A stretch of 64,000 nt of DNA from Sphingobacterium sp. xlx-96. GTDB lineage: Bacteria; Bacteroidota; Bacteroidia; Sphingobacteriales; Sphingobacteriaceae. Below are positions 51,688 to 60,437 of the stretch, one piece after another (positions within the stretch are counted from its first letter, which is position 1; the number at the start of each line of letters is the position of its first letter). The notes under the pieces were generated by a model. That model made no database searches and was not told where the DNA came from. It saw nothing but the letters and a program-made list of their open reading frames with translations. The stretch is taken from the NCBI RefSeq assembly GCF_011007365.1, contig NZ_WFKM01000016.1, positions 55,208 through 119,207 of the forward strand, given 5' to 3'. A program made the position numbers and the translations under genes.

Positions 51688-52794
51688 CTACAGGGATGTT
51701 TCATGAGATATGTTATAATTGCCAAAGTTGTCGATGGTAACTTTGAGGTGATTGATTGTATCGGTTAACTCTATTTTGTAAAGTGTTTTACTTTTATTGA
51801 TGGTTAAAGCATGTTTAATCCCTGCCATTTTGTTTTTCAGAACACTGTCGAAGCCCGGTAACAACTCTAATTTATCACTATATTTTGCTTGGGTACGTTC
51901 GGTATATAATTGTTGAAGATAATAAAAGTCCCAGGCGATCTGTTCGATTCGATGTGATTTTGGAAGTTCATTGGTTTCTATATCGTCCGTAAACTGAATG
52001 TATCCCCATTTTTCCGGGTAATGCATATTGATTATTCCTATAGGAGTCCACACCCAGTTATCTTCTGTTAGTCGTTTTCTGTTTTCTACTTTTCGTTTGT
52101 ATTGTCCATTTTCAATCGAGTGCTGCCATTGTACCCTTGAAAAGTTAATGTGCCAAAAATCATTAACCTTTGGCGTAGAGGCCCTGCCGAACGAGGTTAT
52201 GGAGGCAAAAGGTATAGCCATCTCGACACTCCAGTATTGGTCTATGTCATTAGGGGTGTTCAATGTGCCCTCGATATGTACGGCAGATTTTAGGTTTTTG
52301 ACGTCCCAATGCATAATAGCTTCGCCCCCTAGTCGGTAGGGTTTGGCCATCATGAGGTCCATGGTAGTGTTTAGGGCATTAACTTCAATCTCATAGTATA
52401 ACGACTGATGTTGGCTCGGTTTTAAGAATACCTCAAAGTCATTATCATGGTAGATAATAGCATCATGCTCTGTTAAGGTGCTCCATATGTGTGGTTCCTC
52501 TAATTGTGCGTATAAATATAGGTACGTGTCGTCCCACAGCATTTTTACTTTGGTGTTGAATCTTGGTTTAGGTTTAACATTCCCTTCAATATCGATAAAG
52601 TCATCTGACCAAAGAGCGTCTTTCCAGGTAGCTTCATCAGCTATGCCATCAATGAGTATAGGTTCTTTTGTTTTTTTTGCTGCATATATCTTCGGAGAAG
52701 ATTGCATGTTTAAGATTTGCTCAAGATTTTGCTGGCCATAGGTGTATGCTCCGATGGTTAAAAAAGTGATGAGTGTGTAAAAAGGTTTTAGCAT
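51688..52794 (-). CDS. exported CBM9-like carbohydrate-binding protein
   Basis: About 368 residues from the ATG at 52794 (a TTG at 52800 would add two). Signal peptide LKPFYTLITFLTIGAYTYGQ. The CBM9-like domain (about 40-250) has ILIDGIADEATWKDALWSDD, VKMLWDDTYLYLYAQLEEPH, HDNDFEVFLKPSQHQSLYYE and YWSVEMAIPFASI, a typical carbohydrate-binding family 9 pattern. The C-terminal 110 residues are not assigned. It precedes the GH10-like gene on the same strand and probably helps that enzyme bind a glycan. Confidence 0.85.
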   Translation of the reverse strand: MLKPFYTLITFLTIGAYTYGQQNLEQILNMQSSPKIYAAKKTKEPILIDGIADEATWKDALWSDDFIDIEGNVKPKPRFNTKVKMLWDDTYLYLYAQLEEPHIWSTLTEHDAIIYHDNDFEVFLKPSQHQSLYYEIEVNALNTTMDLMMAKPYRLGGEAIMHWDVKNLKSAVHIEGTLNTPNDIDQYWSVEMAIPFASITSFGRASTPKVNDFWHINFSRVQWQHSIENGQYKRKVENRKRLTEDNWVWTPIGIINMHYPEKWGYIQFTDDIETNELPKSHRIEQIAWDFYYLQQLYTERTQAKYSDKLELLPGFDSVLKNKMAGIKHALTINKSKTLYKIELTDTINHLKVTIDNFGNYNISHETSL

Positions 52795-52876
52795 AATCAA
52801 TATGAATATACATAATAAACCTGTTTTAAAAATTAAAATGTAAAATTAATTTAATCGAACGTTGGAGGGGGCATCA

Positions 52877-52920
52877 AATAAAAAAAAGGATGCAAACATT
52901 GTTTGCATCCTTTTTTTATT
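52877..52920. terminator. terminator of rplS
   Basis: GGATGCAAAC-ATT-GTTTGCATCC with A- and T-runs on either side; downstream of minus-strand rplS, also facing the CBM9-like gene's upstream region. Confidence 0.88.
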
Positions 52921-52941
52921 TGACTATCCCGTAAATCTAAA

Positions 52942-53295
52942 CTATTTAGCGATACGCTTAGATTTGATACGAGCAGCTTTACCAGTAAGTCCACGTAAGT
53001 AGAATAACTTAGCGCGACGAACTTTACCGTGGCTGTTTATTTCAATTTTATCAATGTTCGGAGAGTTTGCAGGGAAAATACGTTCTACCCCAATACCGTT
53101 AGAGATTTTACGAACGGTAAAAGTAGCGTTAACACCTACGCTGTTTAATTGAATGACTACACCTTGGTACACCTGAACACGCTCTTTGTTTCCTTCGCGA
53201 ATTTTATAATGCACGCTGATGGTATCTCCTGCCTTGAAAGCGGGAATCTCATTCTTTACGACCGCTTGTTCTTCTACAAATTTTACTAAATCCAT
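52942..53295 (-). CDS. rplS: 50S ribosomal protein L19
   Basis: A 117-residue ribosomal protein at the subunit interface. Family marks are FKAGDTISVHYKIREGNKER, VQVYQGVVIQLNSVGVNATF, TVRKISNGIGVERIFPANSP and VRRAKLFYLRGLTGKAARIK. Full length. Here it is separated from the usual rpsP-rimM-trmD cluster and is monocistronic with its own terminator. Confidence 0.98.
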   Translation of the reverse strand: MDLVKFVEEQAVVKNEIPAFKAGDTISVHYKIREGNKERVQVYQGVVIQLNSVGVNATFTVRKISNGIGVERIFPANSPNIDKIEINSHGKVRRAKLFYLRGLTGKAARIKSKRIAK

Positions 53296-53544
53296 GATTT
53301 TGAGTAATTATAAACGATTTATATCCTGTAAAAATCGGAATGCAATATTACAGCTTTTTTATTTAATTTAAAAATCTTTTTTTTAAAACTTCTGCCACTA
53401 TTTCTAGAAGCGAGTGCAAAGGTATAAAAAAAAAATAAAGTAGACGATAAAGCGCTTTGATTATTTTCCACATCTGCGCATATGTTGTTTGTAAAAATAT
53501 CTTGCATCAAATCAGTGTGTTAGTTTGTTCTTGAAAAAAAGTCC

Positions 53545-53574
53545 TTGTTTTAATTGTAAAACGATGTATATTTG
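53545..53574 (+). promoter_or_regulatory. promoter of tRNA-Pro
   Basis: TTG at 53545-53547, 19-bp spacer and TATATTTG at 53567-53574, a textbook Bacteroidota promoter 30 bp before the tRNA. Confidence 0.75.
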
Positions 53575-53604
53575 CATCACTGAAAACAAAAGGTGATACC
53601 TTTT

Positions 53605-53678
53605 CGGGGTGTAGCGTAGCCCGGTATCGCGCCACATTTGGGATGTGGAGGTCGTAGGTTCGAATCCTGCCACCCCGA
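53605..53678 (+). tRNA. tRNA-Pro (TGG)
   Basis: Acceptor CGGGGTG/CACCCCG, D-arm GCG...CGC, anticodon arm CCACA-TTTGGGA-TGTGG (anticodon TGG), T-arm GTAGG-TTCGAAT-CCTGC and discriminator A. No encoded CCA. Own promoter and terminator. Confidence 0.97.
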
Positions 53679-53682
53679 CAGA

Positions 53683-53720
53683 AAATAAAAGCTCGACGAA
53701 AGTCGAGCTTTTATTTTTTT
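53683..53720 (+). terminator. terminator of tRNA-Pro
   Basis: AAATAAAAGCTCGAC-GAAA-GTCGAGCTTTTATTT, a 15-bp perfect stem with a GAAA tetraloop, then Ts. Confidence 0.9.
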
Positions 53721-53742
53721 GGGTGTGTCAGATTCGAACAGG

Positions 53743-53893
53743 GGTTCGATCCGAAGGAGACTCAGGGATGCGCTGGGGGTCATTGGTACTGAGGCAATCC
53801 TGCCACCCCTACAGAAAAGAGTTCTAACGAGAGTTAGGACTCTTTTTTAGTTTATAGGGGAAAGCGGGATGAGGACCCTGGTTCGATCCGAAG
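53743..53893. repeat. tRNA-tail relic and duplicated 14-mers after tRNA-Pro
   Basis: 53796-53818 repeats the tRNA-Pro 3' end (53663-53685) with one mismatch: AATCCTGCCACCCC then T instead of G, then ACAGAAAA. GGTTCGATCCGAAG occurs at 53743-53756 and again at 53880-53893. It looks like a decayed tRNA-derived unit or att-like remnant, not a functional tRNA. Confidence 0.7.
53818..53848 (+). terminator. second terminator behind the tRNA relic
   Basis: AGAGTTCTAAC/GTTAGGACTCT with GAGA loop (one G-U) and six Ts. It follows the relic just as the first terminator follows the tRNA. Confidence 0.75.
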
Positions 53894-54428
53894 CAGCTTT
53901 AGGGGCAGCTAATTTTGCGACATGCCATAATTAGTAAATAAAATAATAACAAAGCCATGGTAGCGGGATGATTATCAGGTTTTTTTGCGTTTTAAGTATA
54001 CGGGAATACATGCTTCAGTATTCTTTTTTCGATCGAAATAGACCCTGACTAAACAAAAAGGACTAGCTCGGATTTGTTTGTTAGGAGTCTTTTGTTAGGA
54101 GTCTATAAATGATAGTCAGGTAGAATTCCTTAAGCCAAATGTAGTTGTTTCGAAGTGTGATATTGCCAAATGCAGGTTTAAAGTTGTTACATAAGAAGCG
54201 GAGTAGTGGAATGACATTGGACAAAAACGTTGATCTATGTAAGAGAAAAAGCCTGACATTAACAATGAATATGAAATTGGAAGAAAGGGTTTTTGAAAGT
54301 GAAAAAACATTCTTATTTTTAAGTGTCAAAGTATTGAAATACAATTGATTTAATTCCCCGGTTGCTGCATGTGATCCTATGGTTAATAAAGTATGATAGA
54401 TTGAAAAAAGCAATTAATATCCACAATA
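53849..54428. other. gene-free junction between tRNA-Pro and exported-enzyme block
   Basis: About 580 bp. It contains part of the tRNA-tail repeats and a perfect 14-bp tandem duplication TTTGTTAGGAGTCT (54077-54090 and 54091-54104). Open frames on both strands here have no signal peptide, RBS or family character. Confidence 0.55.
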
Positions 54429-56375
54429 ATGATTGAAATCATGAAATCAAAACTAACATTTCTGCCCATTTTAGTAGGGCTCATTTTCATTTCTCACAAT
54501 GCCTGGAGCCAGGGTTTTACTCTTCAAGAAGTTATTAAGGAGACCGCTCCTTTGCAACAGGTAAGAATTTACACTGCCAAAGAAATCATTACGTTGAATC
54601 CCGAAAAACCCTACGCAAATGCTGTTGCTGTTGTAGGAGACAGGGTGCTTGCCGTAGGGTCGCTCGATGAGTTAAAAGGTGCTGTAGGAGACCAAAAGTA
54701 TACCGTCGACAATACTTTTAGTGATAAAGTGATTGTTCCCGGTTTTATTGCGCAACACGACCATCCGCTGTTAAGTAGCTTGGCCATGATCTCTGAAATT
54801 ATAGCCATTGAAGATTGGGTATTGCCCAATAAAACGTCCCCCGCTGCCAATAACCAGAAAGAGTATCGCCAACGTTTGCTGGAGGCCAACAATAGCTTAA
54901 GAACAAAAAAAGAGGAGTTACTCTTTACCTGGGGCTATCATCCATCTTTTCACGGTTCGCTAACCCGGGCAGATCTGGATAAGGTAAGTGCAACGCGCCC
55001 CATTATTGTATGGCATCGCTCTTGTCATGAATTTACGTTGAATTCTGTTGCCCTGAAACTGCTGGGCATAGAACAAGTTTTTATAAATAAATTTTCGGAA
55101 TCGGCGAAAAAACAGTCCAATTTTGCGGAAGGGCATTTTTGGGAACAAGGCATGTTTGGCATCATCTCCAAAATAATACCCTATATAGCTACCCCCGAAC
55201 AACTTCAGAAAGGATTGGAGCTTACCCAGCAATTCTATCATTCAAGTGGAGTTACTTTAGCCTGTGAGCCCGGCGGATTGTACTCTAGGCAATTGCAGGA
55301 ATCAGAAAATGCCGTTCTATCCAAATCATCCAGCCCTTTCCGGTTCTATTTTATCCCCGATGGGAAATCTATTTACTCGCTTTACCCCGATAATGCGATC
55401 AGTGAAACAGAAAAAACGCTCGATTGGTGCCATGGCATGACAACCATGCTCCCCAAAAAGGTGAAGTTATTTGCAGATGGTGCAATCTATTCATTGGCGA
55501 TGAAGCTACGTGACCCTTATATCAACGGTAACTTCAAAGGCGAATGGATTATGGATCCCGATCTCTTTGCAAAGGCTTTCAAACTATATTGGGACGCCGG
55601 CTATCAGATTCATGTACATGTAAATGGCGATGCCGGCCTAGATATGCTGCTGAATAATTTGGAAGACAATATGCGAAGAAAACCGCGCTATGACCACCGT
55701 ATGGTTGTTATACATTTTGCTGTATCGGAGAAAGATCAGGTAGACCGGATTAAACGTTTAGGAGCTATTGTTAGCGCAAATCCCTACTATATTACCGCAT
55801 TGGCCGACATGTATAGTATTAATGGACTGGGGCCTGAAAGAGCAGACAATATGGTGCGTATGGCAGATGTCGAAAAGGCGCATATTCCTTTCTCTTACCA
55901 CTCTGATATGCCCATGGCACCTGGACAACCCCTGTTTCTGATGGATTGTGGTGTTAACCGGACAACAAAATCAGGCCGTGTTGCCGGTGCCGATCAACGC
56001 GTGAGTCGCCAAGGAGCGTTGCGAGCCGTTACCATCGAAGCTGCCTATTCACTGGGGCTGGAGAAAGAAGTAGGTAGCATTGAAAGTGGTAAACTGGCCA
56101 ATTTCACCATTTTGGGGGATAACCCGGTTACCTGTAAAGCTTCCGAAATTAAGAACATCGCTGTCTGGGGGACGATTCATGAGGGGCGTATGCTGCCGCT
56201 TGGAAAGTCTACGAATTTAACTGGAAGAACAGGCCCGATTCTAAACAAGAATTCGTATGCTGCAATGGACGAAATGGACAAAGAACACGACCACGACCAC
56301 GACCATGTCGGTGCGAGTTGTGTGTGTACACTAAGCCGTCTTTTCTCCAGTGCATTGGCGAATCAACTGAAATGA
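54429..56375 (+). CDS. exported YtcJ-like amidohydrolase with His-rich/CxC tail
   Basis: A 648-residue protein; signal peptide LTFLPILVGLIFISHNAWSQ. Start ATG at 54429, or the ATG at 54441 four codons later. Amidohydrolase family 3 features: VIVPGFIAQHDHPLLSSLAM (HxH metal pair as HDH), KLFADGAIYSLAMKLRDPYI, QIHVHVNGDAGLDMLLNNLE, MVVIHFAVSEKDQ and IPFSYHSDMPMAPGQPLFLM. After the catalytic fold, the last 40 residues include DKEHDHDHDHVGASCVCT, a likely metal-binding tail not normal in the family. First gene of the exported-enzyme block downstream of tRNA-Pro. Substrate unknown. Confidence 0.88.
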   Translation: MIEIMKSKLTFLPILVGLIFISHNAWSQGFTLQEVIKETAPLQQVRIYTAKEIITLNPEKPYANAVAVVGDRVLAVGSLDELKGAVGDQKYTVDNTFSDKVIVPGFIAQHDHPLLSSLAMISEIIAIEDWVLPNKTSPAANNQKEYRQRLLEANNSLRTKKEELLFTWGYHPSFHGSLTRADLDKVSATRPIIVWHRSCHEFTLNSVALKLLGIEQVFINKFSESAKKQSNFAEGHFWEQGMFGIISKIIPYIATPEQLQKGLELTQQFYHSSGVTLACEPGGLYSRQLQESENAVLSKSSSPFRFYFIPDGKSIYSLYPDNAISETEKTLDWCHGMTTMLPKKVKLFADGAIYSLAMKLRDPYINGNFKGEWIMDPDLFAKAFKLYWDAGYQIHVHVNGDAGLDMLLNNLEDNMRRKPRYDHRMVVIHFAVSEKDQVDRIKRLGAIVSANPYYITALADMYSINGLGPERADNMVRMADVEKAHIPFSYHSDMPMAPGQPLFLMDCGVNRTTKSGRVAGADQRVSRQGALRAVTIEAAYSLGLEKEVGSIESGKLANFTILGDNPVTCKASEIKNIAVWGTIHEGRMLPLGKSTNLTGRTGPILNKNSYAAMDEMDKEHDHDHDHVGASCVCTLSRLFSSALANQLK

Positions 56376-56528
56376 TCCTCGAACGTGCATGCCATGAATA
56401 GGTGTTGACTCAATAACGAACCGAAGGTCTTGCTTCAGATAGAGCATTGTTTAAACAAAGTCTCGGATAATCTGACAGAAGGCACTTTTTTTATAAGTAG
56501 ATATAATACCAACTAAAAGATATTTGAG

Positions 56529-57644
56529 ATGAAAATTAGATTATGCATTTTAACACTCCTGATTCTATTGAGTTCCGCTGTATACAGCCAGGAGCGTAAG
56601 AATCAGAAAGAGATGATTGACCCAACGATCAATACGTTTTGTAAACCGGTCAATGAGCGAGGTGAAAAACTGTTTGAAGAGATAACGCTTCCCAATGGCA
56701 AACAGAAGGTAACCATTGACAATTTTGTGCGTGCTGAAACAGACAACTGTTTTAAAATCAGAACAGAGGATGGTTGTTTTGGCAAGTTATGCCACAACAG
56801 TGGTCCGGCAGATGTGAATCATCAGTCCATCATTCGTACCAATCGGGATACGAGGTATTCCTACGGGATTTTTGACCTAACCTCCCCGGTGACGATTACA
56901 ATGCCCGATACCAAAGGACGCTTTCAGTCCATGATGGTTATCAACGAAGACTCTTACATTCGAGTATTTTATGAACCTGGTTCCTATACTTTTACAAAAG
57001 AGAATGTAGGCACCCGGTTCATTCATATTACCATCCGGACGCTGGCCGATCCCAATAGTGCAGAAGACAATAAAATTGTAACTGCAATTCAAAAATCTAT
57101 TGGTGTCCAACAAGCAAATGTCGGTAAATTGGAAATCCCCGATTGGGATCCGGAGAGTTTGACCAAGACCCGTAATTTACTCTTAGCATTGGCCAAAGAT
57201 CTACCCAACAGCAAAGCGGCTTTTGGTACCGAGTGGGAAGTAACTCAGGTGCGCCAGCTTTTAGGTACGGCCGGTGGTTATGGCGGCAATCCGGAAAAAG
57301 ATGCTATTTATTTCAATTTCAATCCACCCAATGCTGATGGTGTAACTCCTTATACACTCACGCTGAAGGATGTGCCTGTTGATGCATTTTGGTCAGTTTC
57401 ACTGTACAATGAAAAAGGGTATTATGAGGTGAATAAATACAACAGCTATAATTTCAACTCTATTACATCCAAGAAGAACGCAGACGGCAGTGTAACCATC
57501 CATTTTGGAGGCGATCCTAAAAAACCCAACTTTTTATACATTACGAAAGGGTGGAACTATATGATACGCCTCTATAGACCTCGTCGGGAAGTTTTGGATG
57601 GAACTTGGAAATGCCCTGAACTGGTAGAAGTGAAAAAGAAATAA
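56529..57644 (+). CDS. exported DUF1254/DUF1214 protein
   Basis: A 371-residue protein with signal peptide (LCILTLLILLSSAVYSQ). The first part (YSYGIFDLTSPVTITMPDTK, FQSMMVINEDSYIRVFYEPG) matches DUF1254; the second, VTPYTLTLKDVPVDAFWSVS followed by LYNEKGYYEVNKYN, matches DUF1214 and ends with LYRPRREVLDGTWKCPELVE. The fold is beta-rich and its biochemical activity is unknown. It lies between an amidohydrolase and an outer-membrane channel gene, so it may take part in handling the same substrate. Confidence 0.88.
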   Translation: MKIRLCILTLLILLSSAVYSQERKNQKEMIDPTINTFCKPVNERGEKLFEEITLPNGKQKVTIDNFVRAETDNCFKIRTEDGCFGKLCHNSGPADVNHQSIIRTNRDTRYSYGIFDLTSPVTITMPDTKGRFQSMMVINEDSYIRVFYEPGSYTFTKENVGTRFIHITIRTLADPNSAEDNKIVTAIQKSIGVQQANVGKLEIPDWDPESLTKTRNLLLALAKDLPNSKAAFGTEWEVTQVRQLLGTAGGYGGNPEKDAIYFNFNPPNADGVTPYTLTLKDVPVDAFWSVSLYNEKGYYEVNKYNSYNFNSITSKKNADGSVTIHFGGDPKKPNFLYITKGWNYMIRLYRPRREVLDGTWKCPELVEVKKK

Positions 57645-57675
57645 GGTGCATTTAAATAATTAAATCATATACGAA

Positions 57676-58464
57676 ATGAAAATAAATTATTTTTTTGTTT
57701 TCCTGTTGATGGCTTTTTCAACAAAACTATCCGCACAGGACGATGCTGCAGAGTTAGCCAAGAAACTCTCCAACCCGGTTGGGGCATTGATCAGTGTTCC
57801 CCTGCAGAATAACTTGGAGCATGGTATAGGTGTACACAAAGGAAGTCGTTATACCCTCAATGTTCAGCCGGTGATCCCCTTCGTGATCACTGAAAATCTT
57901 AACTTGATAACAAGAACCATCATACCGGTTGTGTCGCAGTATAATGTTACTGGCGCTTCCACAGCAGAATCGGGACTGTCCGACATTGTAGCAAGTGCTT
58001 TTTTATCGCCCCGAAATGCAAAAGGCCTTATTTGGGGAGCCGGACCGGTGTTTTTGATTCCCAGTGGTAGCCATGAATATCTGACAGGTAAAAAAATCGG
58101 TGTAGGGCCAACGGCTATCTTACTCAAACAAGCGAACGGATGGACTTACGGAACATTGATCAACCAGATCTGGAGTGTGGCAGGTTCGTCATCCCGTAAC
58201 GATATCAGTAGGATGTACATGAATCCTTTTATTAGTCATAACTGGAAAAGTGGGGCGGGTATGAATCTAAATGTCGATTGGACTCAGGACTGGAAAGACA
58301 ATACCGGAAATGTATCACTCACAACGATGTTCACGGGAGTCACCTCTTTTGGTAATCAAAGAGTGAGTTTAGGCGTTGGCCCTCGCTTTAATCTATATGC
58401 ACCTGAGGCTGTTAAATCACGGTTTGGAATACGTGCCAATCTTGTATTCATTTTCCCCAAATAA
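57676..58464 (+). CDS. outer-membrane channel, phenol MetA-pathway/neuromedin-U-like family
   Basis: A 262-residue protein with signal peptide (YFFVFLLMAFSTKLSAQ). NPVGALISVPLQNNLEHGIG, YTLNVQPVIPFVITENLNLI and TRTIIPVVSQYNVTGAS are the pattern of the putative phenol-degradation MetA-like (neuromedin-U-like) outer-membrane proteins. It continues as alternating beta-strands to LVFIFPK. Related proteins are thought to import hydrophobic compounds. It begins 32 bp after the DUF1254 gene and 61 bp before a lipoprotein amidohydrolase, so probably one operon. Confidence 0.8.
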   Translation: MKINYFFVFLLMAFSTKLSAQDDAAELAKKLSNPVGALISVPLQNNLEHGIGVHKGSRYTLNVQPVIPFVITENLNLITRTIIPVVSQYNVTGASTAESGLSDIVASAFLSPRNAKGLIWGAGPVFLIPSGSHEYLTGKKIGVGPTAILLKQANGWTYGTLINQIWSVAGSSSRNDISRMYMNPFISHNWKSGAGMNLNVDWTQDWKDNTGNVSLTTMFTGVTSFGNQRVSLGVGPRFNLYAPEAVKSRFGIRANLVFIFPK

Positions 58465-58524
58465 ATGGAGGATACGCCAAACGAAATATTATGTAAAAAG
58501 GATAAAAAATTAAAATGAAGTATT

Positions 58525-60249
58525 ATGAAAAGAAAGGATTTGTTATTAGCTGTGCTCTTTTTGACGAGTCTCATCGGCTGCCAACAGAAAGCGAGTAAAG
58601 AAACCGCTGCCGATGCCATTTATACGAATGGCGATATTATCACCATGGAGGGAGATAGTGCGAACTATGCTGAAGCAGTTGCACTCAAAGCGGGAAAAAT
58701 TGTGTTTGTTGGCTCTAAGACGGAAGCTGAGAAGTTGAAAGGCGACAGTACAAAATTAATTGATCTACAAGGTAAAACTCTGCTGCCGGCATTTTTAGAT
58801 GGTCATGGGCATTTCTATAATGTTGGCTTTGCAGCTTCTTGTGCCAATATATTGCCTCCCCCAGATGGCGCCGGTAAGGATTTCGCATCCATCATTGCTG
58901 AACTGAACCGATATAAAGATACAGAAGATGGCAAGTTGATGATCCAGAAGTTCGGATGGATCATCGGAAATGGGTATGATGATTCACAATTAACCGAGAA
59001 AGATCACCCCAAGGCAACCGATCTGGATAAGGTCAGCACCGATGTTCCGGTTGTTATTATTCACCAGTCGGGCCATTTATCGGCAATCAACACCAAAGCG
59101 ATGAATCTGCTAGGGTATACCAAAAATACGAAAGATCCCAAAGGTGGAACATTTAGAAGGGATGCCTCTGGTACACCCAACGGGGTACTCGAAGAGAATG
59201 CTGCCTTTGCCGTTTTATTTACGATTTTGGCAAAAACTGATGCAGAAATGTCGGATAAATTCATACAACGAGGACAGGAAGAATATGCCAAAAAAGGGTA
59301 TTTAACAGCCCAAGACGGGCGGACAACCGTGGAGCAAATGGCAGCCTTAAAGTCGGCCGCCGACAGAGGGCTGTTTTACCTTGATGTAGTCTCCTATCCG
59401 GACATAGCCCTGGGCACAGAATGTATGAACGATGGCTACTATAACCACGAGCATGTATATAAAAACAAGTACCGGATTGGGGGGGTAAAATTGACACTCG
59501 ATGGTTCTCCTCAAGGCAAAACAGCTTGGTTGACACAATGCTACCATGTTAATCCTGTCGGTCAGAAAGGTTGTTACAAAGGTTATCCGGTAATGAATGA
59601 TGCGAAAGCCGATGAATACGTTGAAATGGCTTTTAAAAATAAATGGCAGATACTTTGTCACACCAACGGTGATGCAGCTATTGATCAATATTTAAGAGCG
59701 GTAGCAGGTGCCGAGGCAAAATATGCTTACGACGACCACCGTACGGTGATTATCCATGCCCAGACTTTGAGAAAAGATCAAATCCCAACACTGGTTAAGT
59801 TAAAAATACTGCCTTCTCTTTTCCCGATGCATACCTATTACTGGGGCGATTGGCATGCCGAATCGGTTTTGGGTGAACCAAGAGCCGACTATATTTCGCC
59901 TTGTAGAGACGTGATAGATGCCGGGCTCACAATCACTTCACATCACGATGCGCCGGTGACCTTTCCTAATTCGATGCGTGTGATGGATGCTACTGTAAAC
60001 CGGGTTACCCGCAGTGGCAAAATACTAGGTGCCGATCAGCGCATTACCCCTTACGAAGCGCTCGAATCGTTAACTAGCTGGGCTGCATATCAGTATTTTG
60101 AAGAAAAATCAAAAGGTACGCTCACCGTTGGAAAGTTAGGCGATTTAGTTGTTTTGGATAAAAATCCGTTGAAAATTGATCCGTTGAAGATTCATACTAT
60201 TCAAGTTTTGGAGTCCATAAAAGAGGGGAAAACAGTTTATAAAAAATAA
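58525..60249 (+). CDS. YtcJ-like amidohydrolase lipoprotein
   Basis: A 574-residue predicted lipoprotein (lipobox SLIGCQQKAS). Amidohydrolase family 3 features: TLLPAFLDGHGHFYNVGFAA (metal HxH), VKLTLDGSPQGKTAWLTQCY, QILCHTNGDAAIDQYLRAVA, TVIIHAQTLRKDQI and ITSHHDAPVTFPNSMRVMDA. It is clearly distinct in sequence from the other two amidohydrolases in the window. The position at the end of the likely operon after an outer-membrane channel suggests periplasmic hydrolysis of the imported compound. Confidence 0.92.
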   Translation: MKRKDLLLAVLFLTSLIGCQQKASKETAADAIYTNGDIITMEGDSANYAEAVALKAGKIVFVGSKTEAEKLKGDSTKLIDLQGKTLLPAFLDGHGHFYNVGFAASCANILPPPDGAGKDFASIIAELNRYKDTEDGKLMIQKFGWIIGNGYDDSQLTEKDHPKATDLDKVSTDVPVVIIHQSGHLSAINTKAMNLLGYTKNTKDPKGGTFRRDASGTPNGVLEENAAFAVLFTILAKTDAEMSDKFIQRGQEEYAKKGYLTAQDGRTTVEQMAALKSAADRGLFYLDVVSYPDIALGTECMNDGYYNHEHVYKNKYRIGGVKLTLDGSPQGKTAWLTQCYHVNPVGQKGCYKGYPVMNDAKADEYVEMAFKNKWQILCHTNGDAAIDQYLRAVAGAEAKYAYDDHRTVIIHAQTLRKDQIPTLVKLKILPSLFPMHTYYWGDWHAESVLGEPRADYISPCRDVIDAGLTITSHHDAPVTFPNSMRVMDATVNRVTRSGKILGADQRITPYEALESLTSWAAYQYFEEKSKGTLTVGKLGDLVVLDKNPLKIDPLKIHTIQVLESIKEGKTVYKK

Positions 60250-60437
60250 TAGGGAATATCTTGTGTTAAGATTTATCGTTCAATATATCAAGTTAATGAA
60301 ATTAGATAACTCTTCCTGATTCTATTAACTTGTTAATATTCATAATATATTCGAGTATTTTTAAAATGCAAGATCTCTTTTTAAATTCTATTTGAGATGA
60401 AGAAGCATCAAACAATTTGTCACTAAATATCAACATT

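Noticed and set aside
53645..53827. 60-codon plus-strand ORF and its minus-strand partner across tRNA-Pro
   Set aside because: They translate the tRNA 3' half, its terminator and the relic repeats; not protein-coding.
54081..54413. Open frames on both strands in the tRNA/enzyme-block junction (110 codons minus, 67 codons plus)
   Set aside because: No RBS, signal or family pattern; residue makeup fits AT-rich non-coding DNA.
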